DNA of 64,000 bases from Desulfuromonadaceae bacterium (lineage in GTDB: Bacteria; Desulfobacterota; Desulfuromonadia; Geobacterales; Pseudopelobacteraceae). Every line of letters begins with the position of its first letter. The first letter of the stretch is position 1. The notes below the pieces were generated by a model. The model was not told the origin of the DNA, searched no databases, and saw nothing but the letters and a program-made list of their open reading frames with translations. Of this stretch, positions 7,287-16,034 are shown in pieces. A program made the translations under genes and the position numbers. Where the stretch lies: the NCBI GenBank assembly GCA_028687585.1, contig JAQTZV010000001.1, positions 124,001 to 188,000 of the forward strand, written 5' to 3'.

Positions 7287-9041
7287 TTAGTGCCCGAATT
7301 CAAGGGACTCATTAAAGGGATAGTGCGGCTGCCGAGTTTCGGTCAAGCGCACAGCAGCGGGAGCCTTTTTCAGGGTCAGGGCGGCTGCATTCTCTTCGCA
7401 GAAGGAGCGCGGCTCGTAGGTATGTCCAGTCGCCAGAAGCGCTTCCTCTCTCTTCAGGCGACCGAAGACATACCGGCCGATGAGCGGAGCCACAAGGCGC
7501 GTTCTCCAGCCGAATTCGGCGTAAATATCAGCGAGTAGATTCCCGGCCATTTTTCGGAGCAGCGGTTTATCGTGATAATGCTTTTTCATTGCCCAGACGG
7601 CGCCGGCATAGGTAGAACGAAGCGGCGCAGCCTCCCATGCGAGGCGTTCCCGAATGCCCCTTGCCTGTGACTTGTGCTTCTGCAAGCCGTTCAGGAGAAC
7701 CCGGAACAGGCGCAGCAGGCTGGGGCCGTTGACCTCAAAATCACGGCTGAAAGCATTGATCAGATACCGCTCCTCCTCCCCGTTTTCAAAATGCGGATGG
7801 CGGTAGTTGAAGCGATACTGGCCATGGGCATCGGCGAACGGGAATTCTGATTCCGGGAGCAGATTTCCCTCCTTCTTGTGCTTTTCGTAGAGCGGGGTCC
7901 CGGGGATCGGTGTGTAGAGCATAAACTGGTGAAAGACCGTGTCATGACGGACGGCATAATCGATGATCGCCCCCAGCTCTTCCGGACGGTGCTCTTCAAG
8001 ACCAAGAATTGATGAACCGAGAACACGTATGCCGTTTGCCTGCAGCTGTTGCACGAGATCGAGGGTATCGACCCCCTTGAGCTTGTCGTAGGAGCTCTCT
8101 TTTCCTTCAAGTCCCATCCAGACGAATCCGATCCCAAGCCCCAGCAACTGATCCATCGTGTAGGATTTCAGCACCCGCGCCGAACTGAATACGGAGATTG
8201 ACCAGTTTTTACCGGTGGCCTCCATCAGTTCCAGCAGCCGCAGAGCGCGTTTCCGGTGCAGCAGGAAATTCTCGTCAAGCACAAAGAATGAGCGTACTTT
8301 CAGCTTCCGTTCGATGTCGCACATGACCGCAAAAAGTTCGTCACCGGTCTCAAAAAAATTGATGAATTTCCCTTTCCCGCCGAACTGGGCGGAGGTGGAA
8401 CAGAAGTTACACCCCATAGGACAACCGACGGAAGGAATCAGGATCGCCGCCGTTCGCTCCGGGTTGTCGTCAAGCTCGAGTCCCATAGCTTTTGAACCGA
8501 AACCGGAAAAAACCGCCGGGTGTTTGACCGGCTTTGTATCGTCCTGGCCGAGATAGCGTTGAAACCAGCGGATGCCTTCACCGCGAACGATCAGGTCCGC
8601 ATCGATCATCCGGTCGAGCCCCTCCTTATTGGCGATATGCCCGCCGATGACAATCGTCGCTCCCGGTTGAAGCCGGCGGATCAGTTCGCACATTTTGGCC
8701 ACTTTGCCGACATTGGCGATAATGCCGCTGATGCCGATGACGTCATAATTCTGCTGACTTATCTGTTCAGTAAAGCTCTCCAGCGTAGGGAAGTCGAGGA
8801 GGGTACAGGGCGCGTCGAGATTGGCCTGAATCATCATCAACCCGAATGAACGGTGAAACATGCGAAGGGAGAAGCCGCCCTGAAGGCGGGTAACCTGATT
8901 CTGGTACAGCTCCATCGGGTTGGCTTTACGACTTCCGTACTGATCGTCCTGACCGTAAGGGCCAAAGACGCTTGAGAGAAGAACACGGGCTCTGGTTGCC
9001 AGAGGATGGAGGGGAGATTGTACGGGGGGGGGATGCGGCAT
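7287..9041 (-). CDS. B12-binding-type radical SAM protein
   Basis: A 584-residue protein. Residues ~60-165 resemble a cobalamin-binding-like Rossmann domain (YDVIGISGIIANVGKVAKMCE, IVIGGHIA) but lack the DxHxxG motif, so B12 would bind base-off without that histidine, or not at all. The radical SAM core has the cluster cysteines C207, C211 and C214 (GCPMGCNFCS) and FFVLDENFLLHRKRAL. The C-terminal ~130 residues are an extra region of unknown role. ATG 9041 has AAGGAG 8 bases before it. It is the last gene of an operon with a flavin reductase-like gene and a CFA-synthase-like gene. The family includes methylases and hopanoid or lipid-modifying enzymes, so a lipid substrate is a reasonable inference. 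Confidence 0.88.
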   Translation of the reverse strand: MPHPPPVQSPLHPLATRARVLLSSVFGPYGQDDQYGSRKANPMELYQNQVTRLQGGFSLRMFHRSFGLMMIQANLDAPCTLLDFPTLESFTEQISQQNYDVIGISGIIANVGKVAKMCELIRRLQPGATIVIGGHIANKEGLDRMIDADLIVRGEGIRWFQRYLGQDDTKPVKHPAVFSGFGSKAMGLELDDNPERTAAILIPSVGCPMGCNFCSTSAQFGGKGKFINFFETGDELFAVMCDIERKLKVRSFFVLDENFLLHRKRALRLLELMEATGKNWSISVFSSARVLKSYTMDQLLGLGIGFVWMGLEGKESSYDKLKGVDTLDLVQQLQANGIRVLGSSILGLEEHRPEELGAIIDYAVRHDTVFHQFMLYTPIPGTPLYEKHKKEGNLLPESEFPFADAHGQYRFNYRHPHFENGEEERYLINAFSRDFEVNGPSLLRLFRVLLNGLQKHKSQARGIRERLAWEAAPLRSTYAGAVWAMKKHYHDKPLLRKMAGNLLADIYAEFGWRTRLVAPLIGRYVFGRLKREEALLATGHTYEPRSFCEENAAALTLKKAPAAVRLTETRQPHYPFNESLEFGH

Positions 9042-9188
9042 GATTTTCTCCTTAGTGTGGGGGTGCAGAGCACTTGCTTCTTTCAGTATATAGAAGCGCA
9101 CCACAAAAAACAGACTTAACATGCCGTTTTACAATACTTTTACAAACAGCCGCTGGACACTCGAATTTATCATTTGGTCACTTTACTG

Positions 9189-10292
9189 TTACATGTTTGT
9201 GTGAAGAAACCAGCGATTCAGCAAAACATGACGGGTAAAGAAACTGCTGGAGAGCAGCCTGGCTCCCAGAAACCTCATCGCCCCGGATGATACGGGCGAA
9301 GTTGAAAAATTCATGCATCCACCGCCATAATGATCATCCAGTCTGGCGGCATAGGCCTCCAATTTTTCACGCCGATAGTTGCCATTGGCTGCGATAATCG
9401 CATCAGCAGCCATAAAGGCCGATTCAATAGCCGGCAGGATACCTTCACCACTGAGCGGCTGGGCGACTCCGGCTGCGTCACCGATCAACAACGCACCATC
9501 CGCTACGCAGCGTCGTCGGTCCTGTCTCTGGAAGACACGATAGGCATGTCCCTGGAGCCTGCCGGTGATGTCTGCCGCCAGATATCCGCCCTGTCTCAGA
9601 AAGATGCAGAACTCGCCAGTGTGCCGGGCAAGATTATACGCATCCATCCGTCCAAGGCCTACATTGAGGTAGCGTCCTTTACGCATCAGCCAGCCGTAGC
9701 CTTTCATATCCCGGCAGAAAAACAGTGCCGGAGTTTCGGCCGGGATGCTGCCGCACTCCTCCTCGTCAGGAGTTAAGGGAAATTCTGCCATCTGCGCAAC
9801 TACGACATTCTCCTGACCGATTGACGCGCCCAAGCGGCGCGCCACCGGGCAAAAATGCCCGCCTGCCCCCACCACCAGCCGTGTCCTGATCTGCCTATTA
9901 ACGATCCAGCCATCGTGCGTCTGCTCGATCACCGCCACCGCTTCTCCCAGTGACCTGCGCACTTGGCTGCGCTCCAGGAGGTAAAGGTCGAATTCTGAAC
10001 GCCGGATGCCGTAACTGACGGTTGTGCCATAACTGGTGACGGCCGTCTTCCCGCCGACAAGACCGATCCGGAAGCCGTTGATATCCTGAAGAATCCTGTT
10101 CCGGCGATATTCACCGGCATCAAGTGCCAGGGCCGTCAATACTGCAGGCGTTATCCAGCCGGCACACGGTTTCTGCCTCGGGAACGCCTGTTTGTCAAGC
10201 AGCAGCACATCGATCCCCGCCTGTATAAGCCTGTCGGCACAGCATGAACCGGCAGGACCGCCACCGACGATGAGAACCTCACAGGTTTCCAT
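9189..10292 (-). CDS. FAD-dependent oxidoreductase, geranylgeranyl-reductase family
   Basis: A 367-residue flavoprotein. The FAD-binding GGGPAG motif is at residues 10-15, and the second FAD motif GDAAGVAQPLSGEG at 271-284 is typical of geranylgeranyl reductases. RKPCAGW-like QKPCAGWI near 40-47 and GYGW at 198-201 also fit that family, whose members saturate isoprenoid or other lipid double bonds. The start overlaps the end of the CFA-like gene by 14 bases, so the two are translationally coupled. The context suggests reduction of an alkene or a methylene product made by the upstream methyltransferase; this is inference. Confidence 0.9.
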   Translation of the reverse strand: METCEVLIVGGGPAGSCCADRLIQAGIDVLLLDKQAFPRQKPCAGWITPAVLTALALDAGEYRRNRILQDINGFRIGLVGGKTAVTSYGTTVSYGIRRSEFDLYLLERSQVRRSLGEAVAVIEQTHDGWIVNRQIRTRLVVGAGGHFCPVARRLGASIGQENVVVAQMAEFPLTPDEEECGSIPAETPALFFCRDMKGYGWLMRKGRYLNVGLGRMDAYNLARHTGEFCIFLRQGGYLAADITGRLQGHAYRVFQRQDRRRCVADGALLIGDAAGVAQPLSGEGILPAIESAFMAADAIIAANGNYRREKLEAYAARLDDHYGGGCMNFSTSPVSSGAMRFLGARLLSSSFFTRHVLLNRWFLHTNM

Positions 10293-11568
10293 CTGACTCC
10301 TCGGTCAGAGCCATGAGATGACCACGGGTCCAGGGCACCAGGTTATTGGTATGACGAGAGAACACAAACTGGAACAGCTGCAGGTTTCCGAGAGTGAAAT
10401 TGGCAATGCAGCCGGATAAGTAGAGACGCCAGGCACGAATGAAACCTTCATCGAACATTTCCCGTACCCGCTCCAGATTCTGTTCAAAACGCTCAAGCCA
10501 GTGCTCGCAGGTTCTCGCATAGTGCAGCCGCAGGTTCTCCACATCGAGGACAGTGAATTCACACGGTTCGAAGAGCTCCATGATCTCTCTGATGGTGGGA
10601 GGGTAACTGCCGGGAAACATGCGCCTCAAAAACCAGGGACTCATCGGAGTCGCGCAGTTCTGTCCGATGGTGTGGATCAGCCCGATCCCCTGTTCTACCA
10701 GGGATCGATCCATCACTTGACTGAGCTCCCGGTAATTATCCGGCCCGACATGTTCCAGCATCCCCACCGAGACAAAGGCATCATAGATTCCGGTTATATT
10801 TCGGTAGTCATCCTCGATAAACTCTACCCGTCCCTCCAGGCCTTCGATCTTTGCTCTGTGGCGGGCGTAAAAAATCTGTTCGCGGGAAATATTGTAGGCC
10901 TTGACGCGTACACCATACCGTCTGGCCATGTGACGGGCCAGCCCACCCCAGCCGCAGCCGGCCTCGACCACGCACTGACCAGGCTGCAGCCGCAGTTTAC
11001 GGCAAATCAGGTCCATCTTGGCTTTCTGGGCATCCTCAAGCGAAGCCGCTTGGTCGGGAAAGTAAGCACAGGTATAGAGCATCTCCTTATCCAGCCACAG
11101 TTGGTAGAAATCGTTGCCGATGTCGTAGTGGTGATGGATGTTCCGGCGAGATTCAAGGAGGGTATTACGATTGGGCTGGTTACGGCGGTAGGCAGCAGGA
11201 TCGGAGACCCTTCGGTAACGTCGGGTACCTCTCATCGAGCGGTAGACCGTTTCCAGGAAACGTACCAGGCCTCCTTCGACCTCAATCCGCCTGGAACAGT
11301 AGTCGTCACCGAAATTTAGAAGCGGATTTGTCAACAGCCGCCGGAGCGCGCCCCGGTCATGAATAACCATGCCGACAGCAGGGGGCGATCCGTTTGTCGT
11401 GATCTCCCTGCCATCCCACAAGACCACCCGCAGCGCCGGGTTCCCGATGGCTCTCAGGAATGTGCGCACCAGCCAGTTGTCGATGGCGTATACCGCTCCG
11501 CCGCTGCATGATTTACCGTTCCTGCCGGTGAAAGGCAGGCTGACTGTACTCGTCGTATCGATATCCAT
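10279..11568 (-). CDS. Cyclopropane-fatty-acid-synthase-like SAM methyltransferase
   Basis: A 429-residue member of the CFA synthase / mycolic-acid methyltransferase family, which transfers methyl or methylene groups to double bonds of phospholipid acyl chains. It shows the family segments HHHYDIGNDFYQLWLD (146-161), YTCAYF, the SAM loop EAGCGWGG (202-209), SREQ, MLEHVG and the C-terminal LHYARTCEHWLERF. ATG 11568 has GAGGAGA 8 bases upstream; the longer frame from 11649 is less likely. It heads an operon with a flavoprotein and a radical SAM protein. CFA homologues joined to a flavoprotein are known to make 10-methyl or furan fatty acids, so the product may not be a plain cyclopropane. Confidence 0.9.
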   Translation of the reverse strand: MDIDTTSTVSLPFTGRNGKSCSGGAVYAIDNWLVRTFLRAIGNPALRVVLWDGREITTNGSPPAVGMVIHDRGALRRLLTNPLLNFGDDYCSRRIEVEGGLVRFLETVYRSMRGTRRYRRVSDPAAYRRNQPNRNTLLESRRNIHHHYDIGNDFYQLWLDKEMLYTCAYFPDQAASLEDAQKAKMDLICRKLRLQPGQCVVEAGCGWGGLARHMARRYGVRVKAYNISREQIFYARHRAKIEGLEGRVEFIEDDYRNITGIYDAFVSVGMLEHVGPDNYRELSQVMDRSLVEQGIGLIHTIGQNCATPMSPWFLRRMFPGSYPPTIREIMELFEPCEFTVLDVENLRLHYARTCEHWLERFEQNLERVREMFDEGFIRAWRLYLSGCIANFTLGNLQLFQFVFSRHTNNLVPWTRGHLMALTEESDGNL

Positions 11569-12060
11569 GGATGTCTCCTCGATGTGTCGAACCCTGCTCT
11601 GAGAACCTTGCCGGAGCCAGTATGACGAAAACTGGAAGGTGTTTTCCATAGGGAATTTCGGAGAAAGGGTTGCGAAAAAACCCAGATATCGGGTTTAGTG
11701 CCTATGTTTAGCTTCAGTTGATGGCCGGGAAGCACGTTTAATTCGAGACAGAAGCTTTGCCCGATCGACAATAGTTCCCTCAATTGAAGCAAAAATCATA
11801 AGTTCCGCCTGCATATGGGAATTTTCATAATACCGGCTGCGAAAATCCCCATAGATTATTTCCCCCTCTTAATTACAATGTCTACAGCAGTTAGCGATAT
11901 AAAATATAACCAATTTTTTTCTGACAAAGGGCGCGGAAGGGGATGGGCGCAGACGCCACATTGCAAAAGGAGGTGAAAAATCGACAAAACGTATTAGTCC
12001 CGATCTGAATTAGTAGAAACCAAAAATTTCATCAAGCGGTGGACAAACGGAGGAAAGACT
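11569..12060. promoter_or_regulatory. Divergent intergenic region with two copies of a stem-loop element
   Basis: This 490-base gap separates the CFA-like operon (minus) from the peroxidase gene (plus). It holds two plus-strand copies of a recurring element: 11651-11690 (GGGAATTTC ... GCGAAAAAACCC) and 11817-11858 (GGGAATTTTC ... GCGAAAATCCCCATAGATT). In each, GGG-TTTC/TTTTC can pair with GAAA-CCC. Related copies precede the two small-heat-shock units. No gene was recognised here. Confidence 0.5.
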
Positions 12061-13197
12061 ATGAGAAACAAAGTATTGTTTTGCACAATGGCCTTAGTTC
12101 TTTCTATTTGCGTAGCAGTAGCCTTTTCACAGACGCTCTCACCTCAGGAGCAGTTGGGGAAGTTCCTCTTTTTCGATAACAACCTGTCCGATCCTGCAGG
12201 ACAGTCCTGTGCAAGCTGCCATGCCCCGGAAGTCGGCTGGACAGGGCCTGATCAGGCCATCAATGCCGCAGGGGCGGTCTATGAGGGTGCCGTGACGGGT
12301 CGATTCGGCAACCGCAAGCCGCCTGCATCGGCCTATGCCGGCGATAGCCCAATCCTTTACAATGATGGGACCAAATGGGTGGGCGGCATGTTCTGGGATG
12401 GCAGGGCAACCGGCTGGCACCTTGGCGACCCCCTGGCCGAACAGGCCCAGGGGCCATTTCTCAATCCGCTGGAGCAGAACAACGCGAGTCCCCAGGTTGT
12501 TATTGAAAAAGTGCTTCTTTCAAACTACGCAGATCAGTTCCTTGATGTGTGCACGGACTCCAACGCATACTACGACTGCATCGGCCGTTCAATTGCAGCG
12601 TACGAGAGATCGGCAGAAGTCAGCCCGTTCACATCCAAATACGATTATTGGCTGAAAGGGCAGGCCAAGCTGACCGGCCAGGAGCAGTTGGGGCTGAATC
12701 TTTTTAACGGAAGGGGAAAGTGCGCCAACTGTCATGTCGCCCCTCTTTTCACAGATTTCACCTATGATAATCTCGGTGTGCCCCGGAACCAGTCGAATCC
12801 ATTCTATAATGAACCTGATTGGAACCCGGCAGGCGAGGACTGGATTGATCCTGGTCTCGGCGGCTTCCTCAAGGCAGCCGGTTACACTGAAGCCGAATGG
12901 GGGCCTGAATGGGGCAAGCATAAGGTTCCGAGCTTGCGCAATGTCGATCTGCGACCGTTCAAGAAATTCGTGAAAGCGTACGGTCACAACGGATACTTCA
13001 AGTCGCTGGAGGAGATTGTTCACTTCTATAACACAAGGGATGTTCCGGGCGCGGACTGGCCTGACCCGGAAGTAGCTCAAAATGTCAACACAACAGAAAT
13101 GGGGAATCTTGGATTGAATCATGGGGAGGAGCTTGCCATCGTTGCCTTTTTGAGGACATTGTCGGATGGCTATGAAGCCAAGCGATTAAACAGGTAA
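12061..13197 (+). CDS. Di-heme cytochrome c peroxidase / MauG-family protein
   Basis: A 378-residue secreted di-heme protein. Residues 1-23 are a signal peptide. The two heme c sites are CASCH (50-54) and CANCH (221-225), separated as in bacterial cytochrome c peroxidases and MauG. FLNPLEQNN, YAYERS-like AAYERSAEVSPF and KVPSLRNVDLR are further family features. Such enzymes reduce hydrogen peroxide in the periplasm or oxidise partner proteins; which applies is not evident. GGAGGAAAG lies 6 bases before the start. It is a single transcription unit ended by a terminator at 13308, with two copies of a recurring leader element upstream. Confidence 0.92.
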   Translation: MRNKVLFCTMALVLSICVAVAFSQTLSPQEQLGKFLFFDNNLSDPAGQSCASCHAPEVGWTGPDQAINAAGAVYEGAVTGRFGNRKPPASAYAGDSPILYNDGTKWVGGMFWDGRATGWHLGDPLAEQAQGPFLNPLEQNNASPQVVIEKVLLSNYADQFLDVCTDSNAYYDCIGRSIAAYERSAEVSPFTSKYDYWLKGQAKLTGQEQLGLNLFNGRGKCANCHVAPLFTDFTYDNLGVPRNQSNPFYNEPDWNPAGEDWIDPGLGGFLKAAGYTEAEWGPEWGKHKVPSLRNVDLRPFKKFVKAYGHNGYFKSLEEIVHFYNTRDVPGADWPDPEVAQNVNTTEMGNLGLNHGEELAIVAFLRTLSDGYEAKRLNR

Positions 13198-13307
13198 CAC
13201 GGTAACTTGGGGGAGCATCTAACCATGCCGGCAACTTAGTGCAGGTTTGTCTGAGCACTCATTTTTCAGTTAGAGAAACCTGCCTGGTTCAGAGAGTAAC
13301 AAAAAAG

Positions 13308-13333
13308 CCCTCGGTAACATTCGAGGGTTTTTC
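13308..13333 (+). terminator. Intrinsic terminator after the peroxidase gene
   Basis: CCCTCG and CGAGGG pair around an 8-base loop and are followed by five T residues, about 110 bases after the stop codon. An A-run precedes the stem, so it could also work from the other strand. Confidence 0.85.
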
Positions 13334-13339
13334 ATCAAA

Positions 13340-13905
13340 ACAATTGGCGCTGGCTGAGATACTTTTTCCCAATCTGTCGGCACCTTCTATACGATGTCGG
13401 ACGGCACGCCCACTTCGGAGCAGTAACATCCCGGCTAGCCATAGAGTTCGCCTTTTTTAAGCGGTTTATACGCGCTTGACGGATAGTTCAGTACGCTTCC
13501 GCGTTGTCTCACCAGCGCCAATAATCTTTGCTCCAAAATACCGCTCAACCGTTGAGCATCCGTCGTTTTTCAAAATCGTCCGGAAAAGCGCTTCAGGCGT
13601 CCTTCTCCGAAGAAGGCTTGCTCACCACGTTTTTGGATCCAGGCGTAATTCCTTTGGGTATCGACAGGTTCCTCCACTGCGTATTGGCGAACATCCCAGA
13701 GCAAATGCCAAAGAGCTATACTCATACCCGCTACGGTTATATTGTACTCTTTAGCATTAATTTAATCAAATTTATTTTATGCTGTGGCACTCCTCTGGAT
13801 GTTGACAGCAGAGATTGGGAGGCCGCCGTCAAGCTTATGGACGCTGCCCGGGCAGAGAATTTGCGCCACTGCGGTGAACTTGATCTGTCAGGCCGATCGG
13901 CTTGC
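13340..13905. other. Gene-poor stretch without recognisable intact gene
   Basis: No open frame here has a convincing start, ribosome site and codon use. On the minus strand, fragments in different frames give protein-like segments interrupted by stops (for example around 13500-13640), which suggests decayed coding DNA. No family could be assigned. Confidence 0.4.
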
Positions 13906-13910
13906 AACGC

Positions 13911-13938
13911 TTGACAAGGGGAAAGTACAACGTACAAT
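13911..13938 (+). promoter_or_regulatory. Promoter of the truncated membrane gene / SMS operon
   Basis: TTGACA (13911-13916) and TACAAT (13933-13938) are spaced by 16 bases. The surrounding CTTGACAAGGGGAAAGT and CGTACAATTTCAT match the promoter at 4399-4427 far beyond the core boxes. The first start codon downstream is at 13985. Confidence 0.7.
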
Positions 13939-13984
13939 TTCATTATGTTTGTTTTATATTTTATTGCCGGTGGGAGCCGGGATA

Positions 13985-14381
13985 ATGACGTTTAGAGCCA
14001 ACATGATACTTTTGCTGGTCTGCTCTGTTATTTTCGTCACGACAGCTTCAGACGTTTATCCGGCAGCGATGGAGATGAAATGCGGCGACGGAGTTGTGCC
14101 GGCACAAGATTCGGTCAGTAGCTGTGCCGATCCGTACAGCACCCTGTTACGGCATAGTTCTCGGCTTTACGTTCACACTCGGGAAACGGCAGCTGTCCGA
14201 ATGGCAAGGAAGAGTCCTGAAACTGATATCAGGAGCCATGATGCTCGGACTCGGAGGAATTCTCCTTGTTGCCCCCGAATTTCTTAACAGAGTGACGGTG
14301 TCGGCGATAGTTCTTGCTTCAGCGCTGGGGAGCTCTCTACTGGTTGCTGCAGTAACAAGAAGAAGATTTGAGGTAAAATGA
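13985..14381 (+). pseudogene. Truncated, frame-broken membrane protein upstream of smsC
   Basis: Two parts lie in different frames. The 5' part (from ATG 13985 with GGGAG upstream) encodes a signal peptide, MTFRANMILLLVCSVIFVTT, and a short Cys-containing stretch (CGDG...SSCAD). The 3' part, from about 14150 to 14381, encodes GIVLGFTFTLGKRQLSEWQG and two hydrophobic helices, like the C-terminus of a larger polytopic protein. The likely history is an internal deletion plus frameshift; the missing middle probably held most membrane helices. The 3' frame ends in an ATGA overlap with smsC, so its translation may still couple to smsC. A small functional C-terminal protein cannot be excluded. The CcdA/DsbD-like or thioredoxin-linked identity is only a guess. 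Confidence 0.5.
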
Positions 14382-15100
14382 CCATGAGCCTTCTTGAATT
14401 GCGGGATATCACATATACGGTGTCCGGCCGCACTATTCTGGCCGGGCTGACTCTCGCTGTTGAAGCGGGAGAAGTGCATGCTCTGCTCGGCAGCAACGGC
14501 ACCGGAAAAAGCACCCTGGCCAGCCTGATCATGGGGTGTCAGGGCTATCAACCCGACTCAGGCGACATTGTCTTTGCCGACACACTGATTAACCACCTGA
14601 AAATTTACGAACGGGCACTGCTCGGCATCAGCATGGCGTGGCAGGAACCTGCCAGATTTGAGGGGCTGCGGGTGCGTGATTACCTTACCCTTGGCAGAGT
14701 GACTGACCAGCCTGAGTCAACCCTCCGGTTGGTCGGCTTGGAGCCGTCCCGCTATCTCAGTCGGATGGTTGACCGCTCCTTAAGCGGCGGGGAACGCAAG
14801 AGGATTGAGCTGGCTTCAATCCTGGCGCTACGGCCAAAGCTGGCAATACTTGACGAACCGGACTCCGGTATTGACCTGCTTTCCACAGACGACATCATCA
14901 GGGTGCTTGATCATCTGAGGTGTGCAGGAAGCGCTGTACTCCTGATTACACACAGGGATGAGATTGCTGCGGCTGCCGACCAGGCTTCGCAGATCTGCGG
15001 CGGCAGAATTGTCTGCACCGGAAATGTCGCTCAGGTAACGGCCGACTTTAAAAACAAAAAATGTATTTCCTGTGACGGGGAGGTATGCAGCGATGAATGA
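14378..15100 (+). CDS. SmsC/SufC-type Fe-S assembly ATPase
   Basis: A 240-residue ABC ATPase of the SufC type. Walker A GSNGTGKST is at 38-46, the signature LSGGERKR at 135-142 and Walker B LAILDEPDSGID at 155-166, with the SufC-like Q-loop MAWQEPARFEG. No membrane partner is present. The downstream gene encodes the SufB/D-like partner, so the pair corresponds to the minimal SUF-like (SMS) Fe-S cluster assembly system. The C-terminal tail KKCISCDGEVC has three cysteines that are not needed by ordinary SufC and might touch iron or zinc. The start overlaps the preceding frame (ATGA), and the end overlaps smsB by 8 bases. Confidence 0.88.
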   Translation: MTMSLLELRDITYTVSGRTILAGLTLAVEAGEVHALLGSNGTGKSTLASLIMGCQGYQPDSGDIVFADTLINHLKIYERALLGISMAWQEPARFEGLRVRDYLTLGRVTDQPESTLRLVGLEPSRYLSRMVDRSLSGGERKRIELASILALRPKLAILDEPDSGIDLLSTDDIIRVLDHLRCAGSAVLLITHRDEIAAAADQASQICGGRIVCTGNVAQVTADFKNKKCISCDGEVCSDE

Positions 15101-16028
15101 ATTTGACGAGCTTATGAGCGCATTGGGCACCGCCGGAGGTGATCAGGCGACCCTGGCGGATCCTGCGATCGCACACCTGGTGGTGGTCGGAAACCGGATC
15201 GTCAGTTCACGGAGTCTGCCGGGGCTTGAAGTTGCGGCCGACGAAACGGAGGGGGGCGTCCGGATGATGATCAGGCTTCGTGAGGGGACACATCTGACGA
15301 CGCCGGTCCACACCTGCTTCGGGGTTGTGCACCGGGAGGGAGAGCAGCAGATCAACATTGAGGTTGTTCTGGAACGGAATTCTTCCGCCCGCTTCATTGC
15401 CCACTGCCTGTTTCCCAAGGCGGAGCGGGTGCGGCACATCATGGACGCTCATATTGAGATCGGTGAAGGGGCATCGATGGGGTACCAGGAACGCCATTAT
15501 CACGGCCCCTTTGGCGGGATCGAGGTGATCCCGAAAGCGACCGTCAGGGTTGGAAGCGGCGGCAGGTACACGTCGGATTTTACCCTCACCGACGGCCGCG
15601 TGGGGAGTCTCGCCATCGACTATGACGTGGAGGCGGCCGAGGATGCCGTGGTCGAATTGACTGCGCGAGTCTACGGGCATGGTGACGACGAGATTCGCAT
15701 TCAGGAGCGGGTCGTACTTGACGGGAAGAACGCCCGCGGGATCATCAAGACGAGGATCGCCGTTGAGGACGACGCGCTTGCAGAGGTGACCGGCATTACC
15801 GAGGGTAATGCCGCCGGAGCGAGGGGACATGTCGACTGCATGGAGATCATCAGAGACCGGGCGGTGGCAAAGGCGATCCCGATCGTCAGCGTTACCAACT
15901 CCCAGGCCAAGGTCACCCACGAGGCGGCCATCGGCAGTGTTGACAAGCATCAGCTGGAGACTCTTATGGCCCATGGGCTGGCTCCGGAGGAGGCTGTGGA
16001 TGTTATTGTCAAAGGGATGCTCGGGTAG
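15093..16028 (+). CDS. SmsB/SufB-D-like Fe-S scaffold protein
   Basis: A 311-residue SufB/SufD-family protein with the right-handed beta-helix core (YTSDFTLTDGRVGSLAIDYD, ELTARVYGHGDDEIRIQE, ARGIIKTRIAVEDDA) and the C-terminal SufB/D segment (VDCMEIIRDRAVAKAIP, THEAAIGSVDKHQLETLMA, GLAPEEAVDVIVKGML). It is much shorter than SufB (about 480 residues) and stands as a single partner of SmsC, as in the SMS system in which a SmsB dimer replaces SufBD. ATG 15093 has GGGGAGG about 9 bases upstream. No sufS, sufU or sufE is nearby. Confidence 0.88.
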   Translation: MNEFDELMSALGTAGGDQATLADPAIAHLVVVGNRIVSSRSLPGLEVAADETEGGVRMMIRLREGTHLTTPVHTCFGVVHREGEQQINIEVVLERNSSARFIAHCLFPKAERVRHIMDAHIEIGEGASMGYQERHYHGPFGGIEVIPKATVRVGSGGRYTSDFTLTDGRVGSLAIDYDVEAAEDAVVELTARVYGHGDDEIRIQERVVLDGKNARGIIKTRIAVEDDALAEVTGITEGNAAGARGHVDCMEIIRDRAVAKAIPIVSVTNSQAKVTHEAAIGSVDKHQLETLMAHGLAPEEAVDVIVKGMLG

Positions 16029-16034
16029 ATCGTG

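Noticed and set aside
10501-11319. 272-codon open frame on the plus strand
   Set aside because: It lies antisense to the CFA-like gene in the complementary frame; no ribosome site and no protein-like motif. It is a shadow frame.
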